A stretch of DNA of 64,000 nucleotides, from assembly GCF_023147505.1 (NCBI RefSeq), contig NZ_JAHXPB010000005.1, positions 186,001-250,000 of the forward strand, in the 5' to 3' direction. Position numbers and translations under genes: made by a program. Below are positions 55,958-64,000 of this stretch, one piece after another; the first letter of the stretch is position 1; each line of letters starts with the position of its first letter. Source of the DNA: Brevundimonas sp. EYE_349 (lineage in GTDB: Bacteria; Pseudomonadota; Alphaproteobacteria; Caulobacterales; Caulobacteraceae). The notes beneath the pieces were generated by a model. The model was not told the DNA's origin, made no database searches, and worked only from the letters and a program-made list of their open reading frames with translations.

Positions 55958-57858
55958 AACGACTTATTGCTAGACTTTATCGACGCGCTCAGAAAGCTCT
56001 TCTTCCTTCAGTCGTTACGCCTCGCGAACATGCACGTCGCGGCGATCTAGCACGTGACCAGGGGGACTGGGCACGAGCGCGTGAGCACTACCTGACGGCC
56101 GTGGCCCTTGATCCATCTTTGGCGGCGATTTGGGTTCAGTTGGGTCACGCTCACAAGATCGAATTGCGAACAATCGAAGCCGAGAGCGCTTATAGACAGG
56201 CACTTTTATTGGATGATTCGAACGCTGATACTTGGCTTCAATTGGGTCACATTCTAAAGATTCAAGGCAGATTTGACGAGGCGCGGGAGAGTTACGAACA
56301 TTCGGCTGCCCTTTCCCCAAACAGCTCCTACGCCTTTGATGAAGCCGTAAGTTTGGGTTCGAGCGTCACGGCGTTGGAGCAAGCTAGACGCGAGTTTGCG
56401 CGTGCGCGAAAAATGCCCCGCTATAAAGATCGAGCCATAGGGCCCGGAAAGCTTCTGCTAGATTTGACTGGCGCTCTCGATTACGGTCAAGAAGTCGCGC
56501 TGGCCATCACGGCTTCGTTAAAGTCGCAACATGAACTCGTCGATGTCGTTCTCTGGCGCGATGGCCTCTGGTACGACCTTAGTGGTCTCGCATTTGAATT
56601 CCCGGAAAGCTACGGTGCCATAATCGTAGCAGGCCCCGGGTCCTTTCATCGACCGGATCATATGGAAGCCGCGCTTCATGAAGCAAGGTCGAGAGACATT
56701 CCGATCCTCGCTGGTTTAGTGGATTTGCCGCATACCGCTACTAAGAACAGTCGATCCGCCGGGGCTGACGACGCATCGGCGCACTACTTCTACTTTATGA
56801 ACGAAGTGGCGTCCGGTGCGATCACATTTCTAGGTTTGGCGGATTATGACGCTCGGGACACCATGCGATCAATTCCAGATCAAGTCGTTTCCATTCCTAT
56901 GGCTCCGTTTAGCCAAAGGTCTGTCGATTCGGATGGGCCGATACTAGTTTTCGGGCCTGCAGATTCGCAAGCGATGACAAACGTGAACGCGGCTCTCGCA
57001 TTGTTGAGCCCGGAAATGAGGTCACTATTTGCTTTCTCGACGACGCTCACCGATTTAGGCGAAGAGCTTCGAGTGGCTGGCGTATTGCTGACCGGATCAG
57101 ATCCTGAAACAAGGCTATGTGGCTTACTCGTTGCGAGCCAAGGGTTGCCACTCGCATTGTCCGCCCGACAGGGTTTAGGGGGAATAGCATTCCGTGCCGA
57201 CATGCGATTGGCGACGAACGACATACCAGAAATCGCCCGTCAACTTAGTAGGTTTGCCGCTCTCTGTGAGAGTCGCAAGTTTAAGCGTAGTTCTGTACCG
57301 ATCGTCAATCGCAACGGTAGTATCGATATTTTGCAGAAGTGGAAGGTGCGAACCCATGATGGGACAGCCGAACACCGCTTATGTCTATTTGAAGGACATG
57401 ATTTCCGCTTCATCCATGACATCGACGCCAGGATATCTATAGATCCCAGAAGCCTAGGATTTTTGAAGAAGGACGGTCTGTCACTGACGAATACACCTAT
57501 TAAATTAGGCATTATCTCAGGACAAGAAGACATCATCGCGAGGTTGCTAATTGTCGCACCGTGTGCAACGGACAAAGTCTTCGTCCGTGTGGGTAGTAAT
57601 CCCACATTAGTTGAGCGATCTTTGCGAAATGGTAGCTTGAGCTGGCTGCAGGTAAATATAGTCAGGGGGCAGCGCTCTCAGCAGATTACTGTTTGTGGCG
57701 AGCAAGAAACAGAAGAAAAGGCATCTAAACTCTTAGCAATCTATCTACATCCAGCAAGCCGTGCAGATGAGTGGAATTACTTCTTGGATCAAATCTCAAG
57801 AGGACAACACCCAAAAATTAGGTCCGTTGCACGGCAACTCGCTGAGCTAACAGCCTGA
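55954..57858 (+). CDS. TPR protein with degenerate glycosyltransferase-like body
   Basis: A 634-residue protein in three parts. An N-terminal amphipathic start and three TPR units cover about residues 25-130 (repeats such as AAIWVQLGHAHKIELRTIEA and ADTWLQLGHILKIQGRFDEA). Residues about 165-460 begin GKLLLDLTGALDYGQ, like the first strand of capsule GT4 enzymes, but lack an E-x7-E motif, so this may be a degenerate GT-B fold. A C-terminal beta-rich domain (about 470-620) follows. The function is unknown; its place suggests scaffold or polymer-length roles. ATGA overlap with the previous gene. Confidence 0.6.
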   Translation: MKRLIARLYRRAQKALLPSVVTPREHARRGDLARDQGDWARAREHYLTAVALDPSLAAIWVQLGHAHKIELRTIEAESAYRQALLLDDSNADTWLQLGHILKIQGRFDEARESYEHSAALSPNSSYAFDEAVSLGSSVTALEQARREFARARKMPRYKDRAIGPGKLLLDLTGALDYGQEVALAITASLKSQHELVDVVLWRDGLWYDLSGLAFEFPESYGAIIVAGPGSFHRPDHMEAALHEARSRDIPILAGLVDLPHTATKNSRSAGADDASAHYFYFMNEVASGAITFLGLADYDARDTMRSIPDQVVSIPMAPFSQRSVDSDGPILVFGPADSQAMTNVNAALALLSPEMRSLFAFSTTLTDLGEELRVAGVLLTGSDPETRLCGLLVASQGLPLALSARQGLGGIAFRADMRLATNDIPEIARQLSRFAALCESRKFKRSSVPIVNRNGSIDILQKWKVRTHDGTAEHRLCLFEGHDFRFIHDIDARISIDPRSLGFLKKDGLSLTNTPIKLGIISGQEDIIARLLIVAPCATDKVFVRVGSNPTLVERSLRNGSLSWLQVNIVRGQRSQQITVCGEQETEEKASKLLAIYLHPASRADEWNYFLDQISRGQHPKIRSVARQLAELTA

Positions 57859-57884
57859 CGATTCACCTTCAATTCACCAAACGA

Positions 57885-58700
57885 TTACGCCGATCTTTGG
57901 AGTATGATGTCAAAAACCTCCATTTCACCACCGAGGCTGCTGTTCGCCAGAATAAACCTCAGCTCAATTTGCGCGGCAACTGCTAGAGTCGCATTGATCG
58001 AGATGCTGTATTTTCCTTCGCCTGAAAGGCAGAAGCTGTGGCTGACAAAATCATTCACCAAGCCCCACTCAATACGAAAATGTTGAGTGGCAGCCTCGCG
58101 ATCTACCGAGAATATAATTGTTGCCGTCCATGTCCCTCGCGGCAGCCAGTGATAGGCCCCATAAATCAAGTATCTAGCGCGCCCTGCTAGGCCGACTCGT
58201 CCAAGCGATTTTTCACGATCAGAATGGCGCGCATCTATAGCGAACATTTCCAGTGGAAGATGTATTGAATCGGCCACCTTTGCTGGTCCGCTAGCGAGAA
58301 AATCGAGAAGCGGATGGTCAGGTCGCGGGCGCTCCGACAGCACTGTCTGTAACAGATCCGCCACGCCCAACGGACAGTCGGGCACCGTATCCGTTTGCGT
58401 AGGCGAGAGGCCGTCGCAAGCCACGGAGAGAATACGTGAAAGCTCGTTCAGATCAGAATCACACAAGACGCCAAGCGAGGGATTTACGATAACATAGGAT
58501 GCTGGCGATCTAGGCACTCCTGCCTCAGCAGATCCCACTACGATTACGTCCGCTGATCGGTTGTCTTCGTACTCCGGGAAACAGAGTTTCACATCGTTTT
58601 CGAGCGCCATTGCAAGCAGCGCCGCCCTGCCAACGTCGCCCTCGAGGGCAAGACCTGGAACCACAACACATACAGGCCTTTTATTGACAGACACCGTCAA
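57885..58700 (-). CDS. Protein of unknown function with C-terminal beta-sandwich-like region
   Basis: A 271-residue protein, last gene of the minus-strand export run. The N-terminal part (KRPVCVVVPGLALEGDVGRAALLAMAL) has a Rossmann-like rhythm up to about residue 110; residues 165-271 are rich in strands with aromatic and polar spacing (YLIYGAYHWLPRG, HFRIEWGLVNDF), a pattern seen in accessory domains of capsule proteins. The start is TTG 58700 or GTG 58694. It follows kpsT by six bases, so it is probably cotranscribed. A substrate-recognition role for the exporter is speculative. Confidence 0.55.
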   Translation of the reverse strand: MTVSVNKRPVCVVVPGLALEGDVGRAALLAMALENDVKLCFPEYEDNRSADVIVVGSAEAGVPRSPASYVIVNPSLGVLCDSDLNELSRILSVACDGLSPTQTDTVPDCPLGVADLLQTVLSERPRPDHPLLDFLASGPAKVADSIHLPLEMFAIDARHSDREKSLGRVGLAGRARYLIYGAYHWLPRGTWTATIIFSVDREAATQHFRIEWGLVNDFVSHSFCLSGEGKYSISINATLAVAAQIELRFILANSSLGGEMEVFDIILQRSA

Positions 58701-58706
58701 GTAACC

Positions 58707-59384
58707 CTACTCAGCCCGTAACCACTTATAAACGTCCACGCCTTCATCGATGTCTTCAAACAGTCTTGTTTTGCCACTTTCAATGACGAGTGCTTTTTCA
58801 CAAAGACTGCTGATTAGATTCATATCATGTGATGCCATTATGAATGCCCGTTTACCGCGCTTGACAAATAGCTCATCCTGACATTTCTGTTGAAATCGAG
58901 CGTCCCCGACAGCTACCAACTCATCTATTAAATAACAGTCGAACTCGATTGCCAGTGAAAGACCAAATGCGAGCCTCGCTCTCATACCGGACGAATAATG
59001 TTTAACGGGTTGACGTAGCGCTCTACCCAGTTCCGCGAAGTCGTCGACCCGAGCCAGAACATTGGCAAAGTTCCTCCTGTATATACGAGAAATGAATCTA
59101 ATATTGTCTAGGCCGGATAAACTGCCTTGAAAGCCTCCACCAAACCCAATCGGCCAAGAACTAGACATTGACCAAGTCAATTTGCCAGATGTAGGCGGCA
59201 GAATCCCGCCCAACATCTTAATCAGTGTAGACTTACCCTGTCCGTTTCGCCCCAGGATAGCAATACGTTCCTCATGCGCCAACACAAAGCTGAGATCAGA
59301 AAACACCTGTTTCGATCCGCTGGGATAGACTTTTGATAGTTGTTCGACTTTGAGACCAATTTTTTGACATGCCTCAACTGTCAT
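58707..59384 (-). CDS. KpsT-like ABC transporter ATP-binding protein
   Basis: A 225-residue ATPase subunit of a polysaccharide exporter. Walker A is GRNGQGKST at 45-53; the signature loop is the polysaccharide-export type YSSGMRARLAF, and Walker B is DCYLIDELVAVGD with the catalytic Glu. There is no C-terminal carbohydrate-binding extension of the Wzt type, so it is of the capsule (KpsT/CtrD) kind. It overlaps the KpsE-like gene by one base and precedes the small unknown gene. Confidence 0.9.
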   Translation of the reverse strand: MTVEACQKIGLKVEQLSKVYPSGSKQVFSDLSFVLAHEERIAILGRNGQGKSTLIKMLGGILPPTSGKLTWSMSSSWPIGFGGGFQGSLSGLDNIRFISRIYRRNFANVLARVDDFAELGRALRQPVKHYSSGMRARLAFGLSLAIEFDCYLIDELVAVGDARFQQKCQDELFVKRGKRAFIMASHDMNLISSLCEKALVIESGKTRLFEDIDEGVDVYKWLRAE

Positions 59385-60547
59385 TACTGGCGATGCTCCT
59401 TAACACCAGTCCATATAAGCCACGCTACCCCATAAATTAATAGCAGAGTGCCAAAGACCGTCAGAACGGCCAGCAGTCGCTTCGGCTCTGTAGGCTTATC
59501 GGCTAGGCTGGGACTGACAACACGCTCTAGGTAAAGTTGCTGCCGTCGGGCATCTTGTCGCGCGCTGTTAAGCGTGGCTGTGGCGGAGGCTAGGTTTCGC
59601 GCAGCCAACTCTCGCCTACCAACAAGAAGCTCATAGTCACCCACCTGGGGCGCTAAAGAATTGGTGGTCCCTGCGATCCGCTGGCGCTGCGCTTCGATTT
59701 GCCCTTCAATAGCCCGGAGTCGGGCATTCAGCGAAGCGAGCTGCGGACTTTGGGGGGCTTGGGACTCGAGCTGCTGCTTTTCCGCCGAAAGCTCCGCTTG
59801 ATTTAGAAGGAGCCCGCCCAGCACCTCGGAGGTCTCGGTGGCGACGTTCGCTGGATCGATGAATCGTTGGTTAGTGCGAAAGCGCGTTAGCTCAGCCTGA
59901 ACTTGAACGACATCTTCCTGAGCGTCCTTGACGGCCGCTTCAGCCTCTACGACGGCCGTTTCCGTAGCACGTCGGTTCAATCGGTTTACAAGATTTTCCC
60001 CTCCGTCCAACAAACCGTTAGCGATGGTCGTGGCGTCTTGCGGGCTAAACGCTTCGACGCGCAGTGTGCTCATGCCATTCGTCGAGTCATGGCCGACTAC
60101 AACAAACCGCTGAAACCCCTTGTAGAGGGCTTCACGGCTATTTCCCTCCCATGGGCGTCGAACACCAGAAAACGGATCGACTCCTGTTTGGCTCAACATG
60201 GCGCGAATATCATATCTGCGCTGAAGGTCTTTCAGCGCGTCGCGTGACTTAATGTACTCATGCACAGCAAAGGCGTCGGTCTGGGCGGTTCCAAGACCGA
60301 CGCCCTGCAGAGCAACACCTAAAGGCGACGGCGTTTGCTGTGTTTGAGCGCGAACAATAAACCGAGCCTCCGACACGTAACGTGGTGTCGCCAAGGAGGC
60401 ATAATAAATTGCTGCCGCAAAGGTAGGCACAACGACGACAAACATGAATGGCCATGAAATGCGTTCACGCCAACTCTTTCGCTTTTGGCCAAGCGCTTGA
60501 CCCGAAACAGGTCCCAGGAAAGTTAATTTTGCTTCAGACATTGTCAT
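59384..60547 (-). CDS. KpsE-like capsule export inner-membrane protein
   Basis: A 387-residue polysaccharide copolymerase-3-type protein. An N-terminal helix (about residues 27-50) and a C-terminal helix (about 357-380) flank a large periplasmic part with a coiled coil (about 195-290). The motif PRYVSEARFIVR after the first helix is typical of KpsE/CtrB. It bridges the ABC exporter and an outer-membrane channel. ATG 60547 is one of three closely spaced starts (60550 TTG, 60541 ATG). Confidence 0.88.
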   Translation of the reverse strand: MTMSEAKLTFLGPVSGQALGQKRKSWRERISWPFMFVVVVPTFAAAIYYASLATPRYVSEARFIVRAQTQQTPSPLGVALQGVGLGTAQTDAFAVHEYIKSRDALKDLQRRYDIRAMLSQTGVDPFSGVRRPWEGNSREALYKGFQRFVVVGHDSTNGMSTLRVEAFSPQDATTIANGLLDGGENLVNRLNRRATETAVVEAEAAVKDAQEDVVQVQAELTRFRTNQRFIDPANVATETSEVLGGLLLNQAELSAEKQQLESQAPQSPQLASLNARLRAIEGQIEAQRQRIAGTTNSLAPQVGDYELLVGRRELAARNLASATATLNSARQDARRQQLYLERVVSPSLADKPTEPKRLLAVLTVFGTLLLIYGVAWLIWTGVKEHRQ

Positions 60548-60570
60548 CAAGGGGAATAAATTTCCCGCTC

Positions 60571-61413
60571 CTATTCCACGTCAACGTACTTTAGGGCAGT
60601 CGCAAGCACGAGGAGACCGGCGAAAAGAAGAATCGTCCCGCAGAGGGCCGGGTAAAAGGGATGGTAGTACGCTTCAAAAAATTCTCCGAAAAATCCGGCG
60701 CGCACCATTTCCACCGCATTAGGCATGGGCACAAGTAAGAACGCTTCTCGATATGCTGGCGGGACGATCGACACAGTAAAAAATGCTCCTGATAGCGGTA
60801 TGAGCATATAGGTAAATAACTGCGTCACTCGCTCGACAACTTCGAATCTCACAGCAAGGGCGCTGAGCAAAATGGCTAAGCCAAACGAAAGCCAAGCTAA
60901 CGACAACCATCCCCAGTATAGAAGAAGAGGCATTTTAGGCAACGAAACCTGTCCCATCGCAAACAAAATGATGAAAACAGCCAGGAAGGCTGCTGTCGTT
61001 CCCATGAATTCCACCATAGCTCTTGCAGCATACACATGTATGATTCTCACCTGTCGATGATGGAGAAGACCGACATTTGCCTGAATGGCCCCCAAGCTGT
61101 GCTGTATAAAATGCCGCAGAAGTAGCAGGCACATATACCCCGTCATGACGAAAGCCCCCACCCTTACGCCGTGCTCATAGGGCGGCTTGAGCACACTCCA
61201 CATGGCGATCACACCGAGACAGAAAAGCAGAGGTTCACCAATGACCCACAGAAAACCCAAGCCCTCTCGCCCATACCGGGTGACCATCTCGCGCATCATG
61301 AGCGCCCTGGTAATTCGCACCTGCCCGGCGATCCTGCCGCCGAGTTCGCGGATTGATATGATCACGCGCGCCAAAAGCTTGCCTTGAGATGGTTTCCTGC
61401 GATGCGCCTGCAT
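60571..61413 (-). CDS. KpsM-like ABC transporter permease
   Basis: A 280-residue ABC-2 permease with six predicted helices. It starts with a basic tail and MREMVTRYGREGLGFLWVIGEP, a strong polysaccharide/polyol-phosphate exporter pattern, then about six hydrophobic segments to residue 273. It forms the membrane channel with the KpsT-like ATPase. The first gene of the run KpsM-KpsE-KpsT. Divergent from gmd across 135 bases with a possible shared promoter. Confidence 0.9.
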   Translation of the reverse strand: MQAHRRKPSQGKLLARVIISIRELGGRIAGQVRITRALMMREMVTRYGREGLGFLWVIGEPLLFCLGVIAMWSVLKPPYEHGVRVGAFVMTGYMCLLLLRHFIQHSLGAIQANVGLLHHRQVRIIHVYAARAMVEFMGTTAAFLAVFIILFAMGQVSLPKMPLLLYWGWLSLAWLSFGLAILLSALAVRFEVVERVTQLFTYMLIPLSGAFFTVSIVPPAYREAFLLVPMPNAVEMVRAGFFGEFFEAYYHPFYPALCGTILLFAGLLVLATALKYVDVE

Positions 61414-61548
61414 ACACCATATGCCCGGTCATAAAACACTTGTTGAGCGAAGTTGGACTGATTGCCCAGGCAAGGCGAAAAACAGCCTCGCGTCGAGTAG
61501 GAAGGCCAGCTATCTAGCAGCGTAAGCGCGTCCCTTGCGGCGCACAGC

Positions 61549-62637
61549 ATGTTCGAGAACAAAATGGTTCAACTGAATGGTAAGGTCGCTCTCATCACGG
61601 GCGTTACGGGGCAAGACGGCGCATACCTGTCGGAGCTGCTTCTAGCAAAAGGCTATATCGTCCACGGCTTGAAGCGGCGATCGTCATCATTCAACACAGG
61701 CCGGATCGAGCATCTCTACCAAGATCCTCACGAGAAGGATCCGCGTTTCGTCCTGCATTACGGTGACCTGACGGACTCCACCAACCTCATTCGTATTGTC
61801 CAGGAAACCCAGCCCGACGAGATTTATAATCTCGCCGCTATGAGCCACGTCCAGGTTTCTTTCGAAGCGCCCGAGTACACCGCCAATGCTGACGGTATTG
61901 GCACCCTGCGAATTTTAGAAGCGATCCGCATTCTCGGCCTCGAGAAAAAGACGAAGTTCTACCAAGCCTCAACGTCAGAGCTTTATGGTTTGGTCCAGGA
62001 AGTCCCCCAGTCAGAGACAACGCCCTTCTACCCTCGCAGCCCGTACGCCGTGGCCAAGATGTACGCCTATTGGATCGTGGTGAATTACCGAGAGGCCTAT
62101 GGCATGCACGCGTCGAACGGCATCCTATTCAACCACGAGAGCCCGCTTCGCGGCGAGACCTTCGTGACGCGCAAGATCACGCGCGCGGTCGCCGCCATCA
62201 AGCACGGCTTACAGGACACCCTGTACCTCGGCAACATCGACGCCAAGCGCGACTGGGGCCATGCACGCGAGTATGTGCGTGGCATGTGGTTGATGCTGCA
62301 GCAGGACAAGCCGGACGACTATGTCTTGGCCACCGGTGAGACCACGGTCATCCGCGACTTCGTCACTCACGCATTCAGCCAGATTGATGTGGTGTTGCGC
62401 TGGGAAGGCGAGGGTGTGAACGAGAAGGGTATCTGTAGCAACACTGGCCGTGTCTATGTCGAGATCGATCCGCGCTACTTCCGCCCAACTGAAGTTGATC
62501 TGCTGATCGGCAACCCTGCCAAAGCCAAGGCCAAGCTGGGCTGGACCCACGAAACCGAGTGGGAAGCCTTGTGCGCCGAGATGGTCGCCGCCGATCTGAT
62601 CGTCGTGGCGCGGGAGCAGCGCGGCAATGGCGAGTGA
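61549..62637 (+). CDS. gmd: GDP-mannose 4,6-dehydratase
   Basis: Converts GDP-D-mannose to GDP-4-keto-6-deoxymannose, the first step to GDP-L-fucose or GDP-rhamnose. The 362-residue SDR has the NAD(P) motif [10 protein letters not shown] (residues 18-27), substrate STSELYG and catalytic Y166-x3-K170 ([10 protein letters not shown]). Start ATG 61549 has no ribosome site; ATG 61564 (MVQLNGK) is an equal alternative. Composition rises towards the 3' end. It overlaps fcl by 11 bases, so coupled. Confidence 0.95.
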   Translation: MFENKMVQLNGKVALITGVTGQDGAYLSELLLAKGYIVHGLKRRSSSFNTGRIEHLYQDPHEKDPRFVLHYGDLTDSTNLIRIVQETQPDEIYNLAAMSHVQVSFEAPEYTANADGIGTLRILEAIRILGLEKKTKFYQASTSELYGLVQEVPQSETTPFYPRSPYAVAKMYAYWIVVNYREAYGMHASNGILFNHESPLRGETFVTRKITRAVAAIKHGLQDTLYLGNIDAKRDWGHAREYVRGMWLMLQQDKPDDYVLATGETTVIRDFVTHAFSQIDVVLRWEGEGVNEKGICSNTGRVYVEIDPRYFRPTEVDLLIGNPAKAKAKLGWTHETEWEALCAEMVAADLIVVAREQRGNGE

Positions 62638-63577
62638 GATCATCTTTCCGCTCGCCGGCAAGCGGGTCTGGGTCGCCGGCCATCGCGGCATGGTCGGCTC
62701 AGCCATCGTGCGCCGTCTGGCAAGCGAGAACTGCGAGATCATCACGGCGACTCGCGCCGAGGTGGATCTGAAGAACCCGGCCGAGGTCAATGTGTTCGTG
62801 GCAGACAAGAAGCCGGACGCCATCTTCATGGCGGCGGCCAAGGTCGGTGGCATCCTGGCCAACGACACCTATCCGGCCGACTTCCTCTACGACAACGTGA
62901 TGATCGCGGCGAACGTCACCGAAGCGGCGTACCGGAACAACGTTGGCAAGCTGCTGTTCCTAGGCTCCAGCTGCATCTATCCGAAACTGGCTCCCCAGCC
63001 GATCCCCGAAAATGCCCTGCTGACTGGCCCGTTGGAACAGACCAATGAATGGTATGCGATTGCCAAGATCGCCGGCGTCAAACTGGCCCAAGCCTATCGC
63101 AAACAGCATGGTTGCGACTTCATCAGCGCCATGCCCACGAATCTGTATGGGCCTGGCGACAACTTCGACCTGAACACCAGCCATGTGCTGCCGGCACTGA
63201 TTCGAAAGGCGCATGAGGCAAAGGCGGCAGGCGAGGATCACATCACGATATGGGGTACGGGCACGCCGCGTCGAGAGTTTCTGCACGCCGACGACTGCGC
63301 AGACGCTTGCGTATTTTTAATGCGGCAATACTCGGATTTCGAGCACGTCAACGTCGGATCAGGAGAAGATATCGCGATCATCGACCTCGCACGGTTAGTC
63401 TGCAAGGTCGTCGGCTTCACCGGAGAAATCCACACGGATAAGACCAAGCCAGACGGTACGATGCGAAAACTTATGAGCGGGGACAAGCTTAGGCAAGCCG
63501 GGTGGACTCCGAGCGTAACTTTGGAAGCGGGTATCACAGCCGTGTACGAGAAATTCGCCTCGACCGACGAACTCTAG
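62627..63577 (+). CDS. fcl: GDP-L-fucose synthase
   Basis: Epimerises and reduces the Gmd product to GDP-L-fucose. The 316-residue SDR has the nucleotide motif [14 protein letters not shown] (near residue 18), AAKVGGI, and catalytic Y143-x3-K147 (NEWYAIAK). Composition changes within the gene: line 62641-62700 is 43/60 GC (72%) while 63301-63360 is 29/60 (48%), suggesting a mosaic with a join near 63,290. The family alternative wcaG is the same enzyme. Confidence 0.95.
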   Translation: MASEIIFPLAGKRVWVAGHRGMVGSAIVRRLASENCEIITATRAEVDLKNPAEVNVFVADKKPDAIFMAAAKVGGILANDTYPADFLYDNVMIAANVTEAAYRNNVGKLLFLGSSCIYPKLAPQPIPENALLTGPLEQTNEWYAIAKIAGVKLAQAYRKQHGCDFISAMPTNLYGPGDNFDLNTSHVLPALIRKAHEAKAAGEDHITIWGTGTPRREFLHADDCADACVFLMRQYSDFEHVNVGSGEDIAIIDLARLVCKVVGFTGEIHTDKTKPDGTMRKLMSGDKLRQAGWTPSVTLEAGITAVYEKFASTDEL

Positions 63578-63616
63578 CACTCGCACCCTCTCATCAAGAA
63601 AGGGACTCGAACTGCC

Positions 63617-64000
63617 GTGGAGAGCCCAGCAAGACAACGCTTTTTGGCAATCAACAAGGAAATCTCAGACCTATACATGGAGCGCCGGGAAAAGCGATTT
63701 GTGTATGTTGACTTGATGCACAATAACCTAGGCTACCTTCTTAGGTCTCTATACATTGGACGAGCAGCCGCAATCATTACCGGCTGCGACCTAGTTGGTA
63801 TTGGCGGTAATCCAGGCGTTGTAAAGCGATCAGCATATTTGGATCCGGCAGAGCTCGATATAGAACTAGCGGCGTCTTTTGGTGTTACGCGTGTTATCTT
63901 TGCGCCTACTTACGATCTTGTAGACACAAGGGAAGGTGCATGCTTGGCCGATCATCATGCAGCCCCAGACTATCTTTCCGCCAGAATGCTCAGCGATAAA
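63617..64000 (+). CDS. Unrecognised protein, 3'-partial at the window end
   Basis: A frame open from GTG 63617 to the window edge, 128 codons seen, in low-GC sequence. The protein starts MESPARQRFLAINKEIS and continues RFVYVDLMHNNLGYLLRSLYIGRAAAI, then a TGCDLVGIGGNPGV segment. I do not recognise a family; the Rossmann-like alternation hints at a nucleotide- or sugar-related enzyme, perhaps a glycosyltransferase of the island. AGGGA lies about a dozen bases before the GTG, and the stop of fcl is in the same frame, so no earlier start is possible. Confidence 0.6.
   Translation, partial: MESPARQRFLAINKEISDLYMERREKRFVYVDLMHNNLGYLLRSLYIGRAAAIITGCDLVGIGGNPGVVKRSAYLDPAELDIELAASFGVTRVIFAPTYDLVDTREGACLADHHAAPDYLSARMLSDK

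Overview
The window is high-GC DNA (60-base lines counted by hand in core genes reach about 70% GC) from an alphaproteobacterium, most likely a member of the Caulobacteraceae and perhaps Brevundimonas. This is inferred from four things: a DivL-type kinase with tyrosine at the phosphoacceptor position, an mmcB gene behind an alphaproteobacterial SOS box, a perfect CtrA-type site (TTAA-N7-TTAA), and the order tsaB-rimI-fur-miaB-ybeZ-ybeY-lnt. The genus was not tested by any search.

Positions 1-12.1 kb are housekeeping: the 3' part of obgE, an AI-2E-family permease, a HerA-like ATPase gene with a conspicuous low-GC central tract, an Nfu-type Fe-S protein, two XRE regulators, then tsaB, rimI, fur, miaB, ybeZ (PhoH family), ybeY and lnt in tightly packed order, followed by a third XRE regulator. 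Positions 12.1-28.1 kb hold a Gre-family factor, a flavoprotein, two exported M28 peptidases, divL, a minimal zincin, marC, pyrF, a secreted protein made of 41-residue repeats behind a CtrA site, an SDHAF4-like protein, htpX, a thiolase, hemolysin III and phaR. Positions 28.1-40.9 kb hold HMG-CoA lyase, a GT39/GT2 lipid-linked sugar pair, rlmN, a DegP-like protease, a Bax-inhibitor-1 protein, thpR, a lipocalin, SOS-controlled mmcB and an NlpC/P60 protein. Positions 40.9-50.8 kb hold a REP-like palindrome, a leucyl aminopeptidase, a TPR protein, HAD phosphatases, an IscU-like scaffold, yidD, thrS, an orphan histidine kinase, dapD and argB.

At about 50.85 kb base composition drops sharply (to near 32% GC in one line of the FkbM gene) and stays unlike the core to the end. 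This is a surface-polysaccharide (capsule-type) island. A plus-strand run encodes a GT4 glycosyltransferase, an FkbM-type methyltransferase, two further GT-B-like proteins and a TPR protein. A minus-strand run encodes a KpsM/KpsE/KpsT-like ABC exporter plus a small protein with a predicted beta-sandwich tail. A second plus-strand run encodes gmd and fcl, which make GDP-L-fucose, and the start of an unrecognised gene that leaves the window. The likely logic is synthesis of fucose-containing chains, modification by methylation, and export through the ABC system. The modular proteins of this island with unassigned C-terminal domains are the best candidates for something undescribed.

No tRNA, rRNA, CRISPR array, insertion sequence, integrase or prophage gene was recognised.
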